DNA of 64,000 bases from an uncultured Duncaniella sp. (GCA_958352885.1 CATWQI010000001.1:393017-457016), one strand, 5' to 3'; shown: positions 1 through 8,848, counted from the first letter of the stretch. Made by a program: numbers and translations. Notes: generated from the letters alone by a model not told the origin.

Positions 1-2631
1 ATCCGCGACATGCTGCGAGAGAATTTCGGCAAGGATGTGACACTATTCCAATGCGACTGGGCGTCAAACTTCCTCAACAACGGGCTTGACGACCTCATCT
101 GGACAATGAATTTCGGAACCGGAGCAAACATCGACCAACAGTTTGCCCGACTTAAAGAAGTCCGTCCTGACAGTCCCCTGATGTGCTCGGAGTTCTGGAG
201 CGGATGGTTCGACAAATGGGGCGGCAACCATGAGACGCGTCCAGCCGCCAACATGATAGCAGGCATCGACGAAATGCTCTCCAAAAATATTTCATTCAGC
301 CTGTACATGACACATGGAGGCACAAACTGGGGCCACTGGGCAGGAGCAAACTCCCCCGGTTATGCTCCCGACGTGACATCCTACGACTATGACGCCCCTA
401 TAAACGAGGCAGGACATACCACTCCAAAGTACATGGAACTGAGGAACACCCTTTCCAAGTACACCGGGGGGGAGGAACTACCGGATATTCCTGCCGAGTA
501 CCCTGTCATAGCAATTCCGGAATTCAAACTTACCGAAGTCGCTCCGCTTTTCACAAATCTGCCAGAACCCAAAACCGACCGCAACATCAGGAGCATGGAG
601 GAATATGACCAAGGTTTCGGAAGCATCCTATACCGCACCAGCCTGCCACAGATTTCAGGAGAAACACTTCTATCAATCAATGATTTGCACGATTTCGGTC
701 AGATATTCATCAACGGAAAGCACATAGCTACCCTTGATCGCCGTAACGGAGAGAAACAGATCCTGCTACCTGCCACCGAGAAAGGTGACACCCTGGATAT
801 CCTCGTGGAAGCAATGGGACGCATCAATTTCGGCAGAGCCATCAAGGATTTCAAGGGTATAACCGACAATGTGACCCTCACAACTGACAAAGGGGGTAAA
901 ACTACTGTGACTGAATTGCATGACTGGGAAGTATACAATCTGCCTGACGAATATGAATTCTATACTTCCATGCGCTACTTGCCTGTCGACACATTCACAA
1001 GCGGCAACGACGGCAGACTCCCCAAGGGTGTCTATACAGGTTCTTTCTATGTTGAGAAGCCCGGCGACACATTCCTTAACTTCGAGTCATGGGGAAAAGG
1101 ACTGGTATATGTCAACGGACATCCGATGGGAAGAATTTGGGAAATAGGACCTCAACAGACCCTATATATGCCCGGATGTTGGCTCAAGGAGGGTGAGAAC
1201 GAGATTGTAGTGTTCGATATACTCGGTCCAAAGCACACCGGGGTGGAGGGTCTGAAAGAGCCTGTTATCGATAAATTACACATCACTAAACCTCTGACTC
1301 ACCGACGTGACGGGGAGACACTTGACCTGAAAGATGAAAAGCCGGTGGCAATCGGGACCTTCCGACCGGGCAACGGCTGGCAGGAAGTCAAGTTCAGCAA
1401 TGCCACAAGCGGTCGTTATGTCTGCATTGAAGCAATCAATTCCATTGACGGCAAGGATGTGGCATCGATAGCCGAACTGTATCTGCTTGACGGCAACGGT
1501 GAACGCCTGTCACGCGAACCATGGACCGTTATGTATGCCGACAGCGAGGATATTGCCAAAGTAAACCGCTCAGCCGACAAGACTTTCGACCTTCAGGAAT
1601 CAACATACTGGGCAACAGTACCGGGAGTAGCTTTCCCCCACTCCGTCGTGATAGACCTTGGAGCCGCGCACACATTAAGCGGTCTCCAGTATCTTCCCAG
1701 AATGGAGAGCGAAGTACCGGGAGCAATCGGAGATTATAAGATATATGTAAGAGAGACACCGTTTACCATAAAAGATGACAATCTTGTAACCGTAACAGGA
1801 CGTGTATACCCTGAGCGACAGGATGACCTTGCATGGGAAAATGAACTTGTGGCATTCCGAGCCTACGGACCTGCGACTCAGAAGCGAGGCGAACGCATGT
1901 TCGGCTACGACATATTTCTCAAGCATCCCAACCCCACCCCTATGCTCGACACTCTTTACGAAATGCAGACATCTGCCGACAATTGGGCTAAAGTGGATTC
2001 CCTTCGCAAAGTTGACAAAAGTCTTGCAAAAGCATTTGCAGATTCCATATCCTACCATATCGATCATGGTCTGGGCATGGACTGCTACGCAGTAGGCGCA
2101 ACATTAGGCGACGGCACTGCGGCACTACTTGTCGGGGACTCTATCATATATCCCGGATGCTATCAGACAGTCGAGATTCTTGAAAACGGTCCTAAACGCT
2201 TCTCTGCCAAATTGTGGTTCGCACCTGTGACCATAGGTAAAGACAAATCGGTCATAGAGACACGCATCATAACCCTTGACTCTGAATCACATCTCAACCG
2301 CTGCACAGTGACATACGAAGGACTCTCCGCTCCGCATGAAATCGTCACAGGTTTCCCCGTGCGCGACAATACCAAACCGATTTTTGACGTGGAAAAAGGG
2401 ATACTCACTTATGCTGACCCCACTCAAGGTGACAACAACGGGAAAGCCCTTCTCGGAGTTATCGTACCGGGCGGATTCAAGCGTGTACAGATGACAGACG
2501 GGCATATAACCGGAGTCGCCAAAACCACATCCGACGAGCCGTTTACATATTACTGGGGATTCGGCTGGGACAAAGAGGGATTTGCCGACCTTCAGGAATG
2601 GTTTGAATACCTCAGTCACCTCGCTTTATAA
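1..2631 (+). CDS. GH35 beta-galactosidase fused to discoidin-like and DUF4861-like domains (5' partial)
   Basis: The frame is open from the first base, so the N-terminus lies outside the window. The start shows the end of a GH35 catalytic barrel: SEFWSGWFDKWG carries the expected nucleophile Glu (codon at 190-192), followed by the family signature YMTHGGTNWG and a YAPDVTSYDYDAP motif. Beta-jelly-roll regions follow. A discoidin (F5/8 type C)-like module lies around 1380-1760. The last ~270 residues resemble DUF4861, with a YGYD-like start and an HGxGMDCY segment. GH35 enzymes remove terminal beta-galactose from glycans, here probably in the periplasm or at the surface. The 3' end overlaps the convergent gene at 2612 by 20 bp. 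The GH35 call is firm. The C-terminal domain assignments are from memory of the families and less certain. Confidence 0.88.
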   Translation: MRDMLRENFGKDVTLFQCDWASNFLNNGLDDLIWTMNFGTGANIDQQFARLKEVRPDSPLMCSEFWSGWFDKWGGNHETRPAANMIAGIDEMLSKNISFSLYMTHGGTNWGHWAGANSPGYAPDVTSYDYDAPINEAGHTTPKYMELRNTLSKYTGGEELPDIPAEYPVIAIPEFKLTEVAPLFTNLPEPKTDRNIRSMEEYDQGFGSILYRTSLPQISGETLLSINDLHDFGQIFINGKHIATLDRRNGEKQILLPATEKGDTLDILVEAMGRINFGRAIKDFKGITDNVTLTTDKGGKTTVTELHDWEVYNLPDEYEFYTSMRYLPVDTFTSGNDGRLPKGVYTGSFYVEKPGDTFLNFESWGKGLVYVNGHPMGRIWEIGPQQTLYMPGCWLKEGENEIVVFDILGPKHTGVEGLKEPVIDKLHITKPLTHRRDGETLDLKDEKPVAIGTFRPGNGWQEVKFSNATSGRYVCIEAINSIDGKDVASIAELYLLDGNGERLSREPWTVMYADSEDIAKVNRSADKTFDLQESTYWATVPGVAFPHSVVIDLGAAHTLSGLQYLPRMESEVPGAIGDYKIYVRETPFTIKDDNLVTVTGRVYPERQDDLAWENELVAFRAYGPATQKRGERMFGYDIFLKHPNPTPMLDTLYEMQTSADNWAKVDSLRKVDKSLAKAFADSISYHIDHGLGMDCYAVGATLGDGTAALLVGDSIIYPGCYQTVEILENGPKRFSAKLWFAPVTIGKDKSVIETRIITLDSESHLNRCTVTYEGLSAPHEIVTGFPVRDNTKPIFDVEKGILTYADPTQGDNNGKALLGVIVPGGFKRVQMTDGHITGVAKTTSDEPFTYYWGFGWDKEGFADLQEWFEYLSHLAL

Positions 2632-3682
2632 CATATTCTTCATAGTATGCGAGCATCAACGTGGTCAGCGGCAGGGCAATAATCATACCAATCAATCCGA
2701 GCAGTGTTCCCCATACCGAAAGTGACAGCAGAATTATGGCTGGATTAAGCCCCATTGCCTTACCCATTATTTTAGGGGTAAGAATATAATCACATATGCA
2801 CTGGCTGACCACATATACCAATATACACTTACCCATCACCGGCCAGAAAGCGCCGGGACTTCCCATCGTTGAGATAAAACATACGGCAGCCACCGGAATG
2901 AGCGTTATATACTGAAAATACGGTATCATATACAGCACTCCGACAAGTATCCCGAGCACTATCGCCATAGGAATTCCGACGATCGAAAAACCGACACAGT
3001 AGAACACCGCAGCACAGAGAGCCAGCAGTGCCTGCCCCCGGAAATAGCGGTTCATGCTATTTTTGATATCATCACCCACTCGGTAAGCTATAGGACGGTA
3101 CTTCGGCGGTACCAAAAATCTGAATCCCCTCATCAGACGCGGATAATCAATAAGTATGAAAATCACATAGATGAAGGTAAGAAACCACTCCAATGTATGC
3201 AGCACAAAATCAATGGACTGAGATATAAGCGATGTTCCTTTATTGAGCAACACACCTATGTGCTGTCCGTCAATCAATTGCTGCAGATGGTCAGTGTCTA
3301 TTAGCTTCGTCAGATAATCATGCACATCCTTTGGCAGCAACGGCGTAGAAGTCTCGCTGCCTGAATAGACCTTTATCATATCCTCCATCTGATGCAGTTC
3401 CCCAAGCACCGAAGGCAAAAAAAGATAGCACAGCACAGCCATGAAAAACGCCACTTCAAACAATGTGATAAAAGTGGATATCACACGACCTTTCAGATGG
3501 AGCAACTTGCGGTTAAACTCCATGAACGGTTCCAATATATAGGCTATCAGGCATGCCAGACAAAATGGCAACAGTACATTGCTAAGCCTGTTCACCATCC
3601 ACACAGCCCCGAGGATGAGACCGATGCCGATGATTATTCGCACTACTCTGTCGAATGTGAACGGACGTGACAATGCTGACAT
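2612..3682 (-). CDS. AI-2E family transporter (PerM/YdiK type)
   Basis: A 356-residue integral membrane protein with about seven hydrophobic helices. An N-terminal pair (roughly residues 13-46) is followed by a helix near 66-84, a long soluble segment (about 90-155), and a C-terminal helical bundle. The bundle contains the conserved PP-K-Y-R motif and the glycine-rich GIPMAIVLGILVG stretch of this family. Members are exporters or channels of varied or unknown substrate. The AI-2 role is shown for few of them, so no substrate is assigned. The gene ends inside the 3' end of the convergent GH35 gene (20-bp overlap). No clear TAnnTTTG promoter is visible just upstream of the ATG. Confidence 0.9.
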   Translation of the reverse strand: MSALSRPFTFDRVVRIIIGIGLILGAVWMVNRLSNVLLPFCLACLIAYILEPFMEFNRKLLHLKGRVISTFITLFEVAFFMAVLCYLFLPSVLGELHQMEDMIKVYSGSETSTPLLPKDVHDYLTKLIDTDHLQQLIDGQHIGVLLNKGTSLISQSIDFVLHTLEWFLTFIYVIFILIDYPRLMRGFRFLVPPKYRPIAYRVGDDIKNSMNRYFRGQALLALCAAVFYCVGFSIVGIPMAIVLGILVGVLYMIPYFQYITLIPVAAVCFISTMGSPGAFWPVMGKCILVYVVSQCICDYILTPKIMGKAMGLNPAIILLSLSVWGTLLGLIGMIIALPLTTLMLAYYEEYVIKRGD

Positions 3683-3801
3683 ATTTTACTATAATAATAT
3701 TAGGAGGCTAATTTATCTGTACTTTAATAATGTGTAAATCTGTCAAAATGTTCTAATCAAGCTGAAATTTCGTATGCACCAATCGCATCAGACATGACAT
3801 A

Positions 3802-3840
3802 AAAAATCCCTTTGACAGATAATCTGTCAAAGGGATTTTT
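3802..3840 (-). terminator. Rho-independent terminator behind tRNA-Leu
   Basis: A perfect 19-bp inverted repeat (3802-3820 with 3822-3840) whose core is ATCCCTTTGACAGAT, flanked by A and T runs. It starts 5 bases past the tRNA 3' end, so it most likely ends the leftward tRNA transcript. Its symmetry would let it work in both directions. Confidence 0.85.
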
Positions 3841-3845
3841 CGCTG

Positions 3846-3927
3846 TGCGCATGAAGGGACTCGAACCCCCACGTCGTTAGACACTAGATCCTAAGTCTAG
3901 CGCGGCTACCAATTACGCCACATGCGC
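3846..3927 (-). tRNA. tRNA-Leu (anticodon TAG)
   Basis: Read on the minus strand, the acceptor arms GCGCATG and CATGCGC pair perfectly with an A discriminator. The anticodon stem CTAGA/TCTAG encloses the loop CTTAGGA, giving anticodon TAG (reads CUA leucine codons). A long variable arm and the GGTTCGAGTCC T-arm are typical of class II leucine tRNAs. CCA is not encoded. Confidence 0.95.
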
Positions 3928-3959
3928 AGGAAACACAACATAAGTTGCTTTTGCGAGGA

Positions 3960-3967
3960 CAAAGTTA
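3960..3967 (-). promoter_or_regulatory. -7 box for tRNA-Leu
   Basis: TAACTTTG on the minus strand matches the Bacteroidetes -7 consensus TAnnTTTG and lies about 32 bases before the tRNA 5' end. No good -33 box is visible at the ideal distance. Confidence 0.55.
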
Positions 3968-4083
3968 GGTATAATTTATCAAATCTCCAAATATTTTATG
4001 CAAACAGGCACACAAACTGATTCAAAACCGGTCGCCATGAGGCATATTTCTCCTATTTGCAGGTAACACCTAACATTCACCAA

Positions 4084-4926
4084 TCATAATCCGGCATCAA
4101 ACACACTTTCCATGTCACAAGCCACAGAGGAATGTGTATTAGGTCCTATGTGGCGCGAAGCCTTGGCGAGTACTTCCGGGACAGCATTTGCGACAGCTAC
4201 CGCATCGTCAGCCACCGCCATCATGGAGAGGTCATTGAGATTGTCACCATAAACTGTCAATCTATCAGCCCCGACCATTTCCGCAAGGCGACGCACAGCT
4301 GACGATTTTGACACACCGGAGCCAAACACCTCTATAAAGGCAATGTCATGATTGAAGATGTCGCGATAACAAGACACCGACAGCCGCGCGTCATGACTCA
4401 GACAACCGGCAACGGATTCAATCACATCGCTTTCCCCCACCGCAAAAACAAGGATGGTGCCTGGAATCGGCACCATAAGTCCTTCAGGGGAGTCAAGTAC
4501 AAATTTCTTCAGCCCGAGATACCTGCGCTCCTCATAGAAGCGGCTTTCATATCGGTTCATCTTTCCATTATGATATACCCTCAGAACGCCATCCTCTCCT
4601 AATACATATATAAAAGGATTAACTCCCGCCGCATGAAACACCTCCATCAGTTCCGGCAACGCCTCGGGACTATGCAGCACAGGTTCTATATAACGTTTCG
4701 CCTTTCTGTCCCACATAGCCGCTCCTGTCATCACAATGGCAGGTATATCAGTATAAGTATCGGCAAGCAACTCCTCAACTGTAGCCGGAGTACGGGCTGT
4801 GGCTACTGTGACAAGAGCGCCACGGCGAGAGAGCCGACTGATTATCTCGGCGCTTCGGGCACTGACTTTTCCGTCCCGGTCAAGCAAAGTGCCATCCATA
4901 TCGGTCACAAACAATCTTTTCTCCAA
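4084..4926 (-). CDS. HAD superfamily phosphatase, Cof type
   Basis: A 280-residue member of the HAD-IIB (Cof) group. Motif I is TDMDGTLLD near the N-terminus, with nucleophile and acid/base Asp residues. A C2-type cap occupies the middle, and the C-terminal motif GDNLNDLSM supplies the magnesium-binding aspartates. These enzymes dephosphorylate sugar phosphates, nucleotides or flavin/PLP precursors, and the substrate cannot be read from sequence. The start is unusual. The frame is closed by a TAG two codons upstream and the only sensible start is TTG at 4926, since the first in-frame ATG lies inside motif I. A TACATTTG box lies upstream. Confidence 0.9.
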   Translation of the reverse strand: MEKRLFVTDMDGTLLDRDGKVSARSAEIISRLSRRGALVTVATARTPATVEELLADTYTDIPAIVMTGAAMWDRKAKRYIEPVLHSPEALPELMEVFHAAGVNPFIYVLGEDGVLRVYHNGKMNRYESRFYEERRYLGLKKFVLDSPEGLMVPIPGTILVFAVGESDVIESVAGCLSHDARLSVSCYRDIFNHDIAFIEVFGSGVSKSSAVRRLAEMVGADRLTVYGDNLNDLSMMAVADDAVAVANAVPEVLAKASRHIGPNTHSSVACDMESVFDAGL

Positions 4927-4990
4927 TCTGAACTATTATTTTTTATTTAACTAATCATTCTCTCAAAGCATCCACAAAGGTTACCGGATA

Positions 4991-4998
4991 CAAATGTA
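4991..4998 (-). promoter_or_regulatory. -7 box for the HAD gene
   Basis: TACATTTG on the minus strand fits TAnnTTTG. It lies about 65 bases upstream of the TTG start, which gives a leader of roughly 60 bases. Confidence 0.45.
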
Positions 4999-5148
4999 CA
5001 ACAATTTGCCATCAAAATGGGTCAAACTATGACACTTCAAGTCATATTCTGTCCAGATTAGGGCAAAAAATCAGCTTATTCATCTATTTATCTTGTAAAA
5101 GTATGTTAAATAGCATGTTTTCATGATGCGTATTCGAAATATAATGCG

Positions 5149-5236
5149 TACATTTGCATGTGTGTTTTTCATAGTATTAGATTAAGATAAAGGTTTAAAA
5201 AGGAAAAGAGTTGTCGCGAGACAACTCTTTTTTTAT
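5149..5236 (+). ncRNA. Candidate small RNA or pyrE leader with terminator
   Basis: A TACATTTG box at 5149-5156 could start a short transcript. It would end at a strong hairpin: 5204-5215 pairs with 5220-5231 as a perfect 12-bp stem closed by a GCGA tetraloop, followed directly by a T run. The RNA would be about 70 bases long. It ends before the separate pyrE promoter, so it is either a free small RNA or an attenuated upstream transcript of pyrE. The rest of the 396-base gap between the HAD gene and pyrE is AT-rich and holds only the promoters listed. Confidence 0.5.
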
Positions 5237-5263
5237 TATGTTCATAATTTTTTGATTCAAAAA

Positions 5264-5295
5264 GTTGCATTTGGAAAGTATATACGCTAATTTTG
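5264..5295 (+). promoter_or_regulatory. pyrE promoter
   Basis: GTTG at 5264-5267, a 20-base spacer, then TAATTTTG at 5288-5295: a good match to the Bacteroidetes -33/-7 pattern. Transcription would begin near 5302. This places the TTG codon at 5293 inside the promoter and supports the ATG at 5323 as the pyrE start. Confidence 0.7.
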
Positions 5296-5322
5296 CGGTT
5301 TGAAAATAATCATTATTTGAAT

Positions 5323-5976
5323 ATGAAACATCTTGACCTTATCCTCGCAGAAAAACTCCTGAAAATAAGTGCTATAAAGCTTCAGCCGGATAATCCCTTC
5401 ACCTGGGCGTCAGGCTGGAATTCCCCCATCTACACTGACAATCGCAAAACTCTATCATATCCCGAAGTCCGCAACTTCATCAAAGTAGAACTCAGCCGTA
5501 TAATCCTTGAAAACTTCGGCGAAGTCGATGCCATAGCAGGCGTTGCCACTGGAGCAATCGCCCAGGGCGCGCTTGTATCTGACACGCTCGGTCTTCCCTA
5601 CGTGTACGTCCGCTCTACTCCCAAGGACCACGGTCTGGAAAACCTCATCGAAGGTGATCTCCGCCCCGGTCAGAAAGTAGTGGTAATCGAAGATCTCGTT
5701 TCAACAGGCGGCAGTAGCCTCAAGGCCGTTGAAGCAATCCGCAACGCCGGATGTGAGGTAATCGGCATGGTGGCAATATTCAGCTATGAATTCCCAGTGG
5801 CTACCAAGCGTTTCAAGGATGCCAACGTACATCTAATCACCTTGTCCAACTACTCCGCACTCATCAATGCGGCACTTGAGACCGGATTTATCCGTGAAAG
5901 CGATGTCGCCACTTTAAAAGAGTGGAGGAAGGACCCTTCTATGTGGATTCCCGCAGCTTCAACAACAGAAGAATAA
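5323..5976 (+). CDS. pyrE: Orotate phosphoribosyltransferase
   Basis: This enzyme joins orotate and PRPP to make orotidine 5'-phosphate in de novo pyrimidine synthesis (cytoplasm). The 217-residue protein has the N-terminal substrate region FTWASGWNSPIYTDNR, a VRSTPKDHG lysine/histidine segment that forms part of the active-site loop, and the PRPP-binding motif VVVIEDLVSTGGSS. The start is ATG 5323, which gives MKHLDL. An upstream in-frame TTG lies in the promoter and is rejected. The gene is followed by a hairpin and then by the SRPBCC gene in the same direction, a pair often found together in Bacteroidales. Confidence 0.95.
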   Translation: MKHLDLILAEKLLKISAIKLQPDNPFTWASGWNSPIYTDNRKTLSYPEVRNFIKVELSRIILENFGEVDAIAGVATGAIAQGALVSDTLGLPYVYVRSTPKDHGLENLIEGDLRPGQKVVVIEDLVSTGGSSLKAVEAIRNAGCEVIGMVAIFSYEFPVATKRFKDANVHLITLSNYSALINAALETGFIRESDVATLKEWRKDPSMWIPAASTTEE

Positions 5977-5995
5977 TACAATTAAACAATAAACT

Positions 5996-6038
5996 CAGAG
6001 CCACCAAGCCGAGCATAAACAGCCCCTTGGTGGCTCTG
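5996..6038 (+). terminator. Hairpin behind pyrE
   Basis: CAGAGCCACCAAG (5996-6008) pairs perfectly with 6026-6038 over 13 bp with a 17-base loop. There is no T run after it, so it may be a weak terminator or an RNA-stability hairpin. Confidence 0.5.
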
Positions 6039-6062
6039 CTATAACCCCCACCATAAATAATC

Positions 6063-6482
6063 ATGTCAACATATTCAGGAAAATCAGTCACACTCCCCCG
6101 CCCTGTCGAGGAGATATACGCAAAAGTATCGGATCTCTCGCAGTATCGTCCACTAATCGACCAACTGCCCGAAGAACAGCGGGCTAAGATGCAAGGAGTA
6201 GAGTTTGACGGCAAATGCGTAAAAATGAACGCTCCTTCAATCGGTCAGCTCGTATTCCGAATCACCGAACGCACAGCCCCTACACATGTAGGATTCTCAG
6301 CCGAGGGGTCGCCTGTACCACTGAAACTCAGTCTCGACCTTGCAGGGACCGATGCCGGTTCCACCACCCTCACTCCTAAGATAGACATTGACATACCTGC
6401 CATGCTCCGTCCGTTCATAGGTGGAAAAATACAGGAGGCAGCCGACAAATTCGGCGAAGTATTCACTTCACTTTTCCATTGA
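6063..6482 (+). CDS. SRPBCC family protein
   Basis: A 139-residue soluble protein with the START/Bet v1-like pattern. It has an N-terminal strand (VTLPRPVEEIYAKVSDLSQY), a central run of strands, and a C-terminal helix (GGKIQEAADKFGEVFTSLF) that would close the ligand cavity. Family members bind hydrophobic ligands or act as cyclases or chaperones, and nothing here points to a ligand. It sits 86 bp after pyrE and 7 bp before the Rieske-like lipoprotein gene, so the three may share transcripts. Confidence 0.8.
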   Translation: MSTYSGKSVTLPRPVEEIYAKVSDLSQYRPLIDQLPEEQRAKMQGVEFDGKCVKMNAPSIGQLVFRITERTAPTHVGFSAEGSPVPLKLSLDLAGTDAGSTTLTPKIDIDIPAMLRPFIGGKIQEAADKFGEVFTSLFH

Positions 6483-6489
6483 AAGTGTA

Positions 6490-6993
6490 ATGCAGCGCCA
6501 CATTATCTCGGCTATTGTCACCGTTGCCATACTGCTACTCCCCTGCTGCCACTCCGTGGATGACCATCGAATCCCCTATGCAGAAGTACATCTGACATTC
6601 CGGACCGTTGGTGACTGGAATGTATACGGAGTGAAAGGTGCGGCGGCAGATTTCCGCAAGTATATATTATCACAACGGGAACATATTCCGTCCGATTTCC
6701 CGTACACGGCGCTTGACCGCACAGGCTACGGCGGAATACTTCTGGTCACAGATGTGCTTGGCGATGTGCTTGCCTATGATCTGGCTTGTCCGTACGAGGC
6801 TCGACCCACTGTCAGGGTTGATGTACCTGAAGGCGAACTTTATGCAGAGTGCCCCTTCTGTGGCAGTACATATGATATCTTCACCAACTATGGCAAACCA
6901 CGGTCGGGACCGGCAGCCGACAAAGGTTACAGCCTCACACGCTATTCGGTTGTTTCCGGAGGAGCCACAGAGTATAGGATCGTGACAAGATAA
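6490..6993 (+). CDS. Rieske-like lipoprotein lacking the cluster histidines
   Basis: A 167-residue exported protein. The start at ATG 6490 gives a signal peptide ending LLLPCCHS, a loose lipobox. The C-terminal half looks like the Rieske [2Fe-2S] fold, but the two ligand loops read CPYE (Cys100) and CPFCGSTYD (Cys121, Cys124) in place of CxH and CxxH. A classical Rieske cluster therefore cannot form with two histidine ligands. The protein could bind another metal, use different ligands, or keep only the fold. An upstream in-frame ATG at 6421 overlaps the previous gene and would put 23 extra residues before the signal peptide, so it is not used. Function unknown. Confidence 0.7.
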   Translation: MQRHIISAIVTVAILLLPCCHSVDDHRIPYAEVHLTFRTVGDWNVYGVKGAAADFRKYILSQREHIPSDFPYTALDRTGYGGILLVTDVLGDVLAYDLACPYEARPTVRVDVPEGELYAECPFCGSTYDIFTNYGKPRSGPAADKGYSLTRYSVVSGGATEYRIVTR

Positions 6994-7006
6994 TACTACA
7001 TCAACA

Positions 7007-8494
7007 ATGAATTATATCACATCTGAGAACATTCTTCTTATCGGCTCGACGCTGCTCATAGCAGGTGTCCTCCTTGGCAAAACAAGCTATCGCATCGGAC
7101 TCCCGTTGCTGCTCATATTCCTTCTCGTCGGCATGGCATTCGGCACTGACGGGCTTGGAGTGCAGTTCAGCGACATGCACACAGCCCAATTCATAGGCAT
7201 GATAGCACTCTGCGTCATTCTGTTCTCAGGTGGTTTCGATACAAAAATCTCATCTATCCGACCGGTAGTGATCCCCGGACTTGTGCTTTCCTCATTCGGT
7301 GTATTGCTGACAGCATTGCTTACCGGACTCTTCGTATGGTGGCTCTCGGGAATGGACTGGACCAATATACATTTCGCATTCCTTCCGTCGTTACTGCTTG
7401 CAGCCACAATGTCATCCACAGACTCGGCATCAGTGTTCGGCATACTTGGCACACAACGTGTGAATCTCAAGCAAAATCTCCGTCCTATGCTTGAACTTGA
7501 AAGCGGCTCAAACGATCCGATGGCGTATATGCTGACAATCATCCTGATTGAGACCATAACTCTCGGAGGAAATCTCTCGCCACTGACCATAGCATGGCAA
7601 CTGGTGCTCCAGTTCGGTATAGGCGCAGCAGCCGGATGGAGTATGGGTTACGGCACCATGTGGCTGATAAAATGCTATCGGAAGATAGGTTCACACGGGA
7701 AAGCTGAAATAAAAGAGGATGCCGACCAGGCATCATCCATGATTTCAATCCTTACCCTCGCATCTGTTTTCTTTACATTTGCCATCGCCACAGCCTTACA
7801 GGGCAACGGTTATCTTGCCGTGTACCTCTGCGGTATATACCTCGGTAATAAACGTATACCTTGCAAACGAGGCATTGGCAAATTCATGGGCGGCATGTCA
7901 TGGCTATCACAGATAGTGGTATTCCTTATGCTCGGATTGCTTGTCAATCCTCATGAGATGCTCGCTGTGGCGCCTGTGTCACTTCTCATCGGAGTGTTTA
8001 TGATTCTTGTCGGACGTCCGGCTGCCGTGTTCGCTTGCCTCGCACCGATGCGCAGCATTACCATGCGTGCAAAAAGTTTCGTATCGTGGGTTGGTCTGCG
8101 CGGTGCAGTTCCAATCATATTTGCCACATATCCGGTGGTGGCTGACATCGAAGGAGCATCGCAGATATTCAATATAGTGTTCTTTGTTACCTTACTCTCC
8201 CTTATCGTACAAGGCACTACTGTAATCGCGAGTGCGAACAAGCTCAGACTTATTTCTGATTGTCCTGATGACACCGACGATTTCGGAGTAGAACTACCTG
8301 ATGACATATCCACATCACTTGAAACCCTAAGACTAACTGCCTCGCAGCTTGAAAACGGCAACACCCTACGGGATATGAATCTGCCACAAGGATCTCTGGT
8401 AATGATGATTCGCCGAGGTAACAAATACCTTGTTCCTAACGGCAGTCTACAACTTCAGAAAGAAGATGTGTTACTGATTATAAAGGAGAACTAA
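7007..8494 (+). CDS. cvrA: Potassium/proton antiporter, CPA1 family with C-terminal TrkA-C domain
   Basis: A 495-residue inner-membrane antiporter with about 12-13 transmembrane helices. Recognisable segments are the SSTDSASVF stretch, the LESGSNDPMAYM ion-binding motif of the CPA1 core, and SWVGLRGAVPIIFATYP near the end of the membrane domain. The last ~70 residues form a soluble TrkA-C (RCK-C) domain ending in KEDVLLIIKEN. The family (NhaP2/CvrA) exchanges K+ or Na+ for H+ and is linked to cell-volume control. The stop codon abuts the ATG of the LytTR gene, so the two are translationally coupled. Confidence 0.92.
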   Translation: MNYITSENILLIGSTLLIAGVLLGKTSYRIGLPLLLIFLLVGMAFGTDGLGVQFSDMHTAQFIGMIALCVILFSGGFDTKISSIRPVVIPGLVLSSFGVLLTALLTGLFVWWLSGMDWTNIHFAFLPSLLLAATMSSTDSASVFGILGTQRVNLKQNLRPMLELESGSNDPMAYMLTIILIETITLGGNLSPLTIAWQLVLQFGIGAAAGWSMGYGTMWLIKCYRKIGSHGKAEIKEDADQASSMISILTLASVFFTFAIATALQGNGYLAVYLCGIYLGNKRIPCKRGIGKFMGGMSWLSQIVVFLMLGLLVNPHEMLAVAPVSLLIGVFMILVGRPAAVFACLAPMRSITMRAKSFVSWVGLRGAVPIIFATYPVVADIEGASQIFNIVFFVTLLSLIVQGTTVIASANKLRLISDCPDDTDDFGVELPDDISTSLETLRLTASQLENGNTLRDMNLPQGSLVMMIRRGNKYLVPNGSLQLQKEDVLLIIKEN

Positions 8495-8848
8495 ATGGAA
8501 TGGCTAAAGATATCCACGAGCACCGAACTCGTACGTGTAGCGACTGAAGAGATTGTCTATGTGCGTGCCGACGGCAATTACTCCGACCTTGTGCTTGCCA
8601 ACGGCACTACCCATAAAATGACGTTCCAGCTCCATTACTTCGAGGAGTATTTCAGCCGCCTCCATGACAATACGTTCATACGTGTCGGCAGAAGCCTGAT
8701 AGTGAACCGGCGGCATATCCGCATGATTAACATTCCTGAAAAATTGCTACGGTTCGGCGGTCATACCATTTCGCCTGACATAGCGCCACTGCGCCTGGGC
8801 AGAGACTCTTTAAAAGAACTTAAAAACGCCATGGTCAACTATGAATAA
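8495..8848 (+). CDS. Stand-alone LytTR DNA-binding domain protein
   Basis: A 117-residue protein made only of the LytTR DNA-binding fold. Visible elements are IVYVRADGNYSDL, the TFIRVGRSLIVNRRHI segment, and a C-terminal strand/helix. There is no receiver domain or membrane segment, so it is not a standard response regulator. Its ATG follows the antiporter stop without a gap, and its 3' end overlaps the next gene by 8 bp. This three-gene coupling suggests local regulation, perhaps of its own operon. Confidence 0.88.
   Translation: MEWLKISTSTELVRVATEEIVYVRADGNYSDLVLANGTTHKMTFQLHYFEEYFSRLHDNTFIRVGRSLIVNRRHIRMINIPEKLLRFGGHTISPDIAPLRLGRDSLKELKNAMVNYE

Noticed and set aside
387..680. Antisense open frames within GH35, the TonB receptors and hmuS (this one as example)
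   Set aside because: They lie opposite well-supported genes, show no family motifs or ribosome-binding context, and follow from codon use of the real frame.
5293..5322. TTG start for pyrE at 5293
   Set aside because: The codon lies in the -7 promoter box, while ATG 5323 gives the normal family N-terminus.
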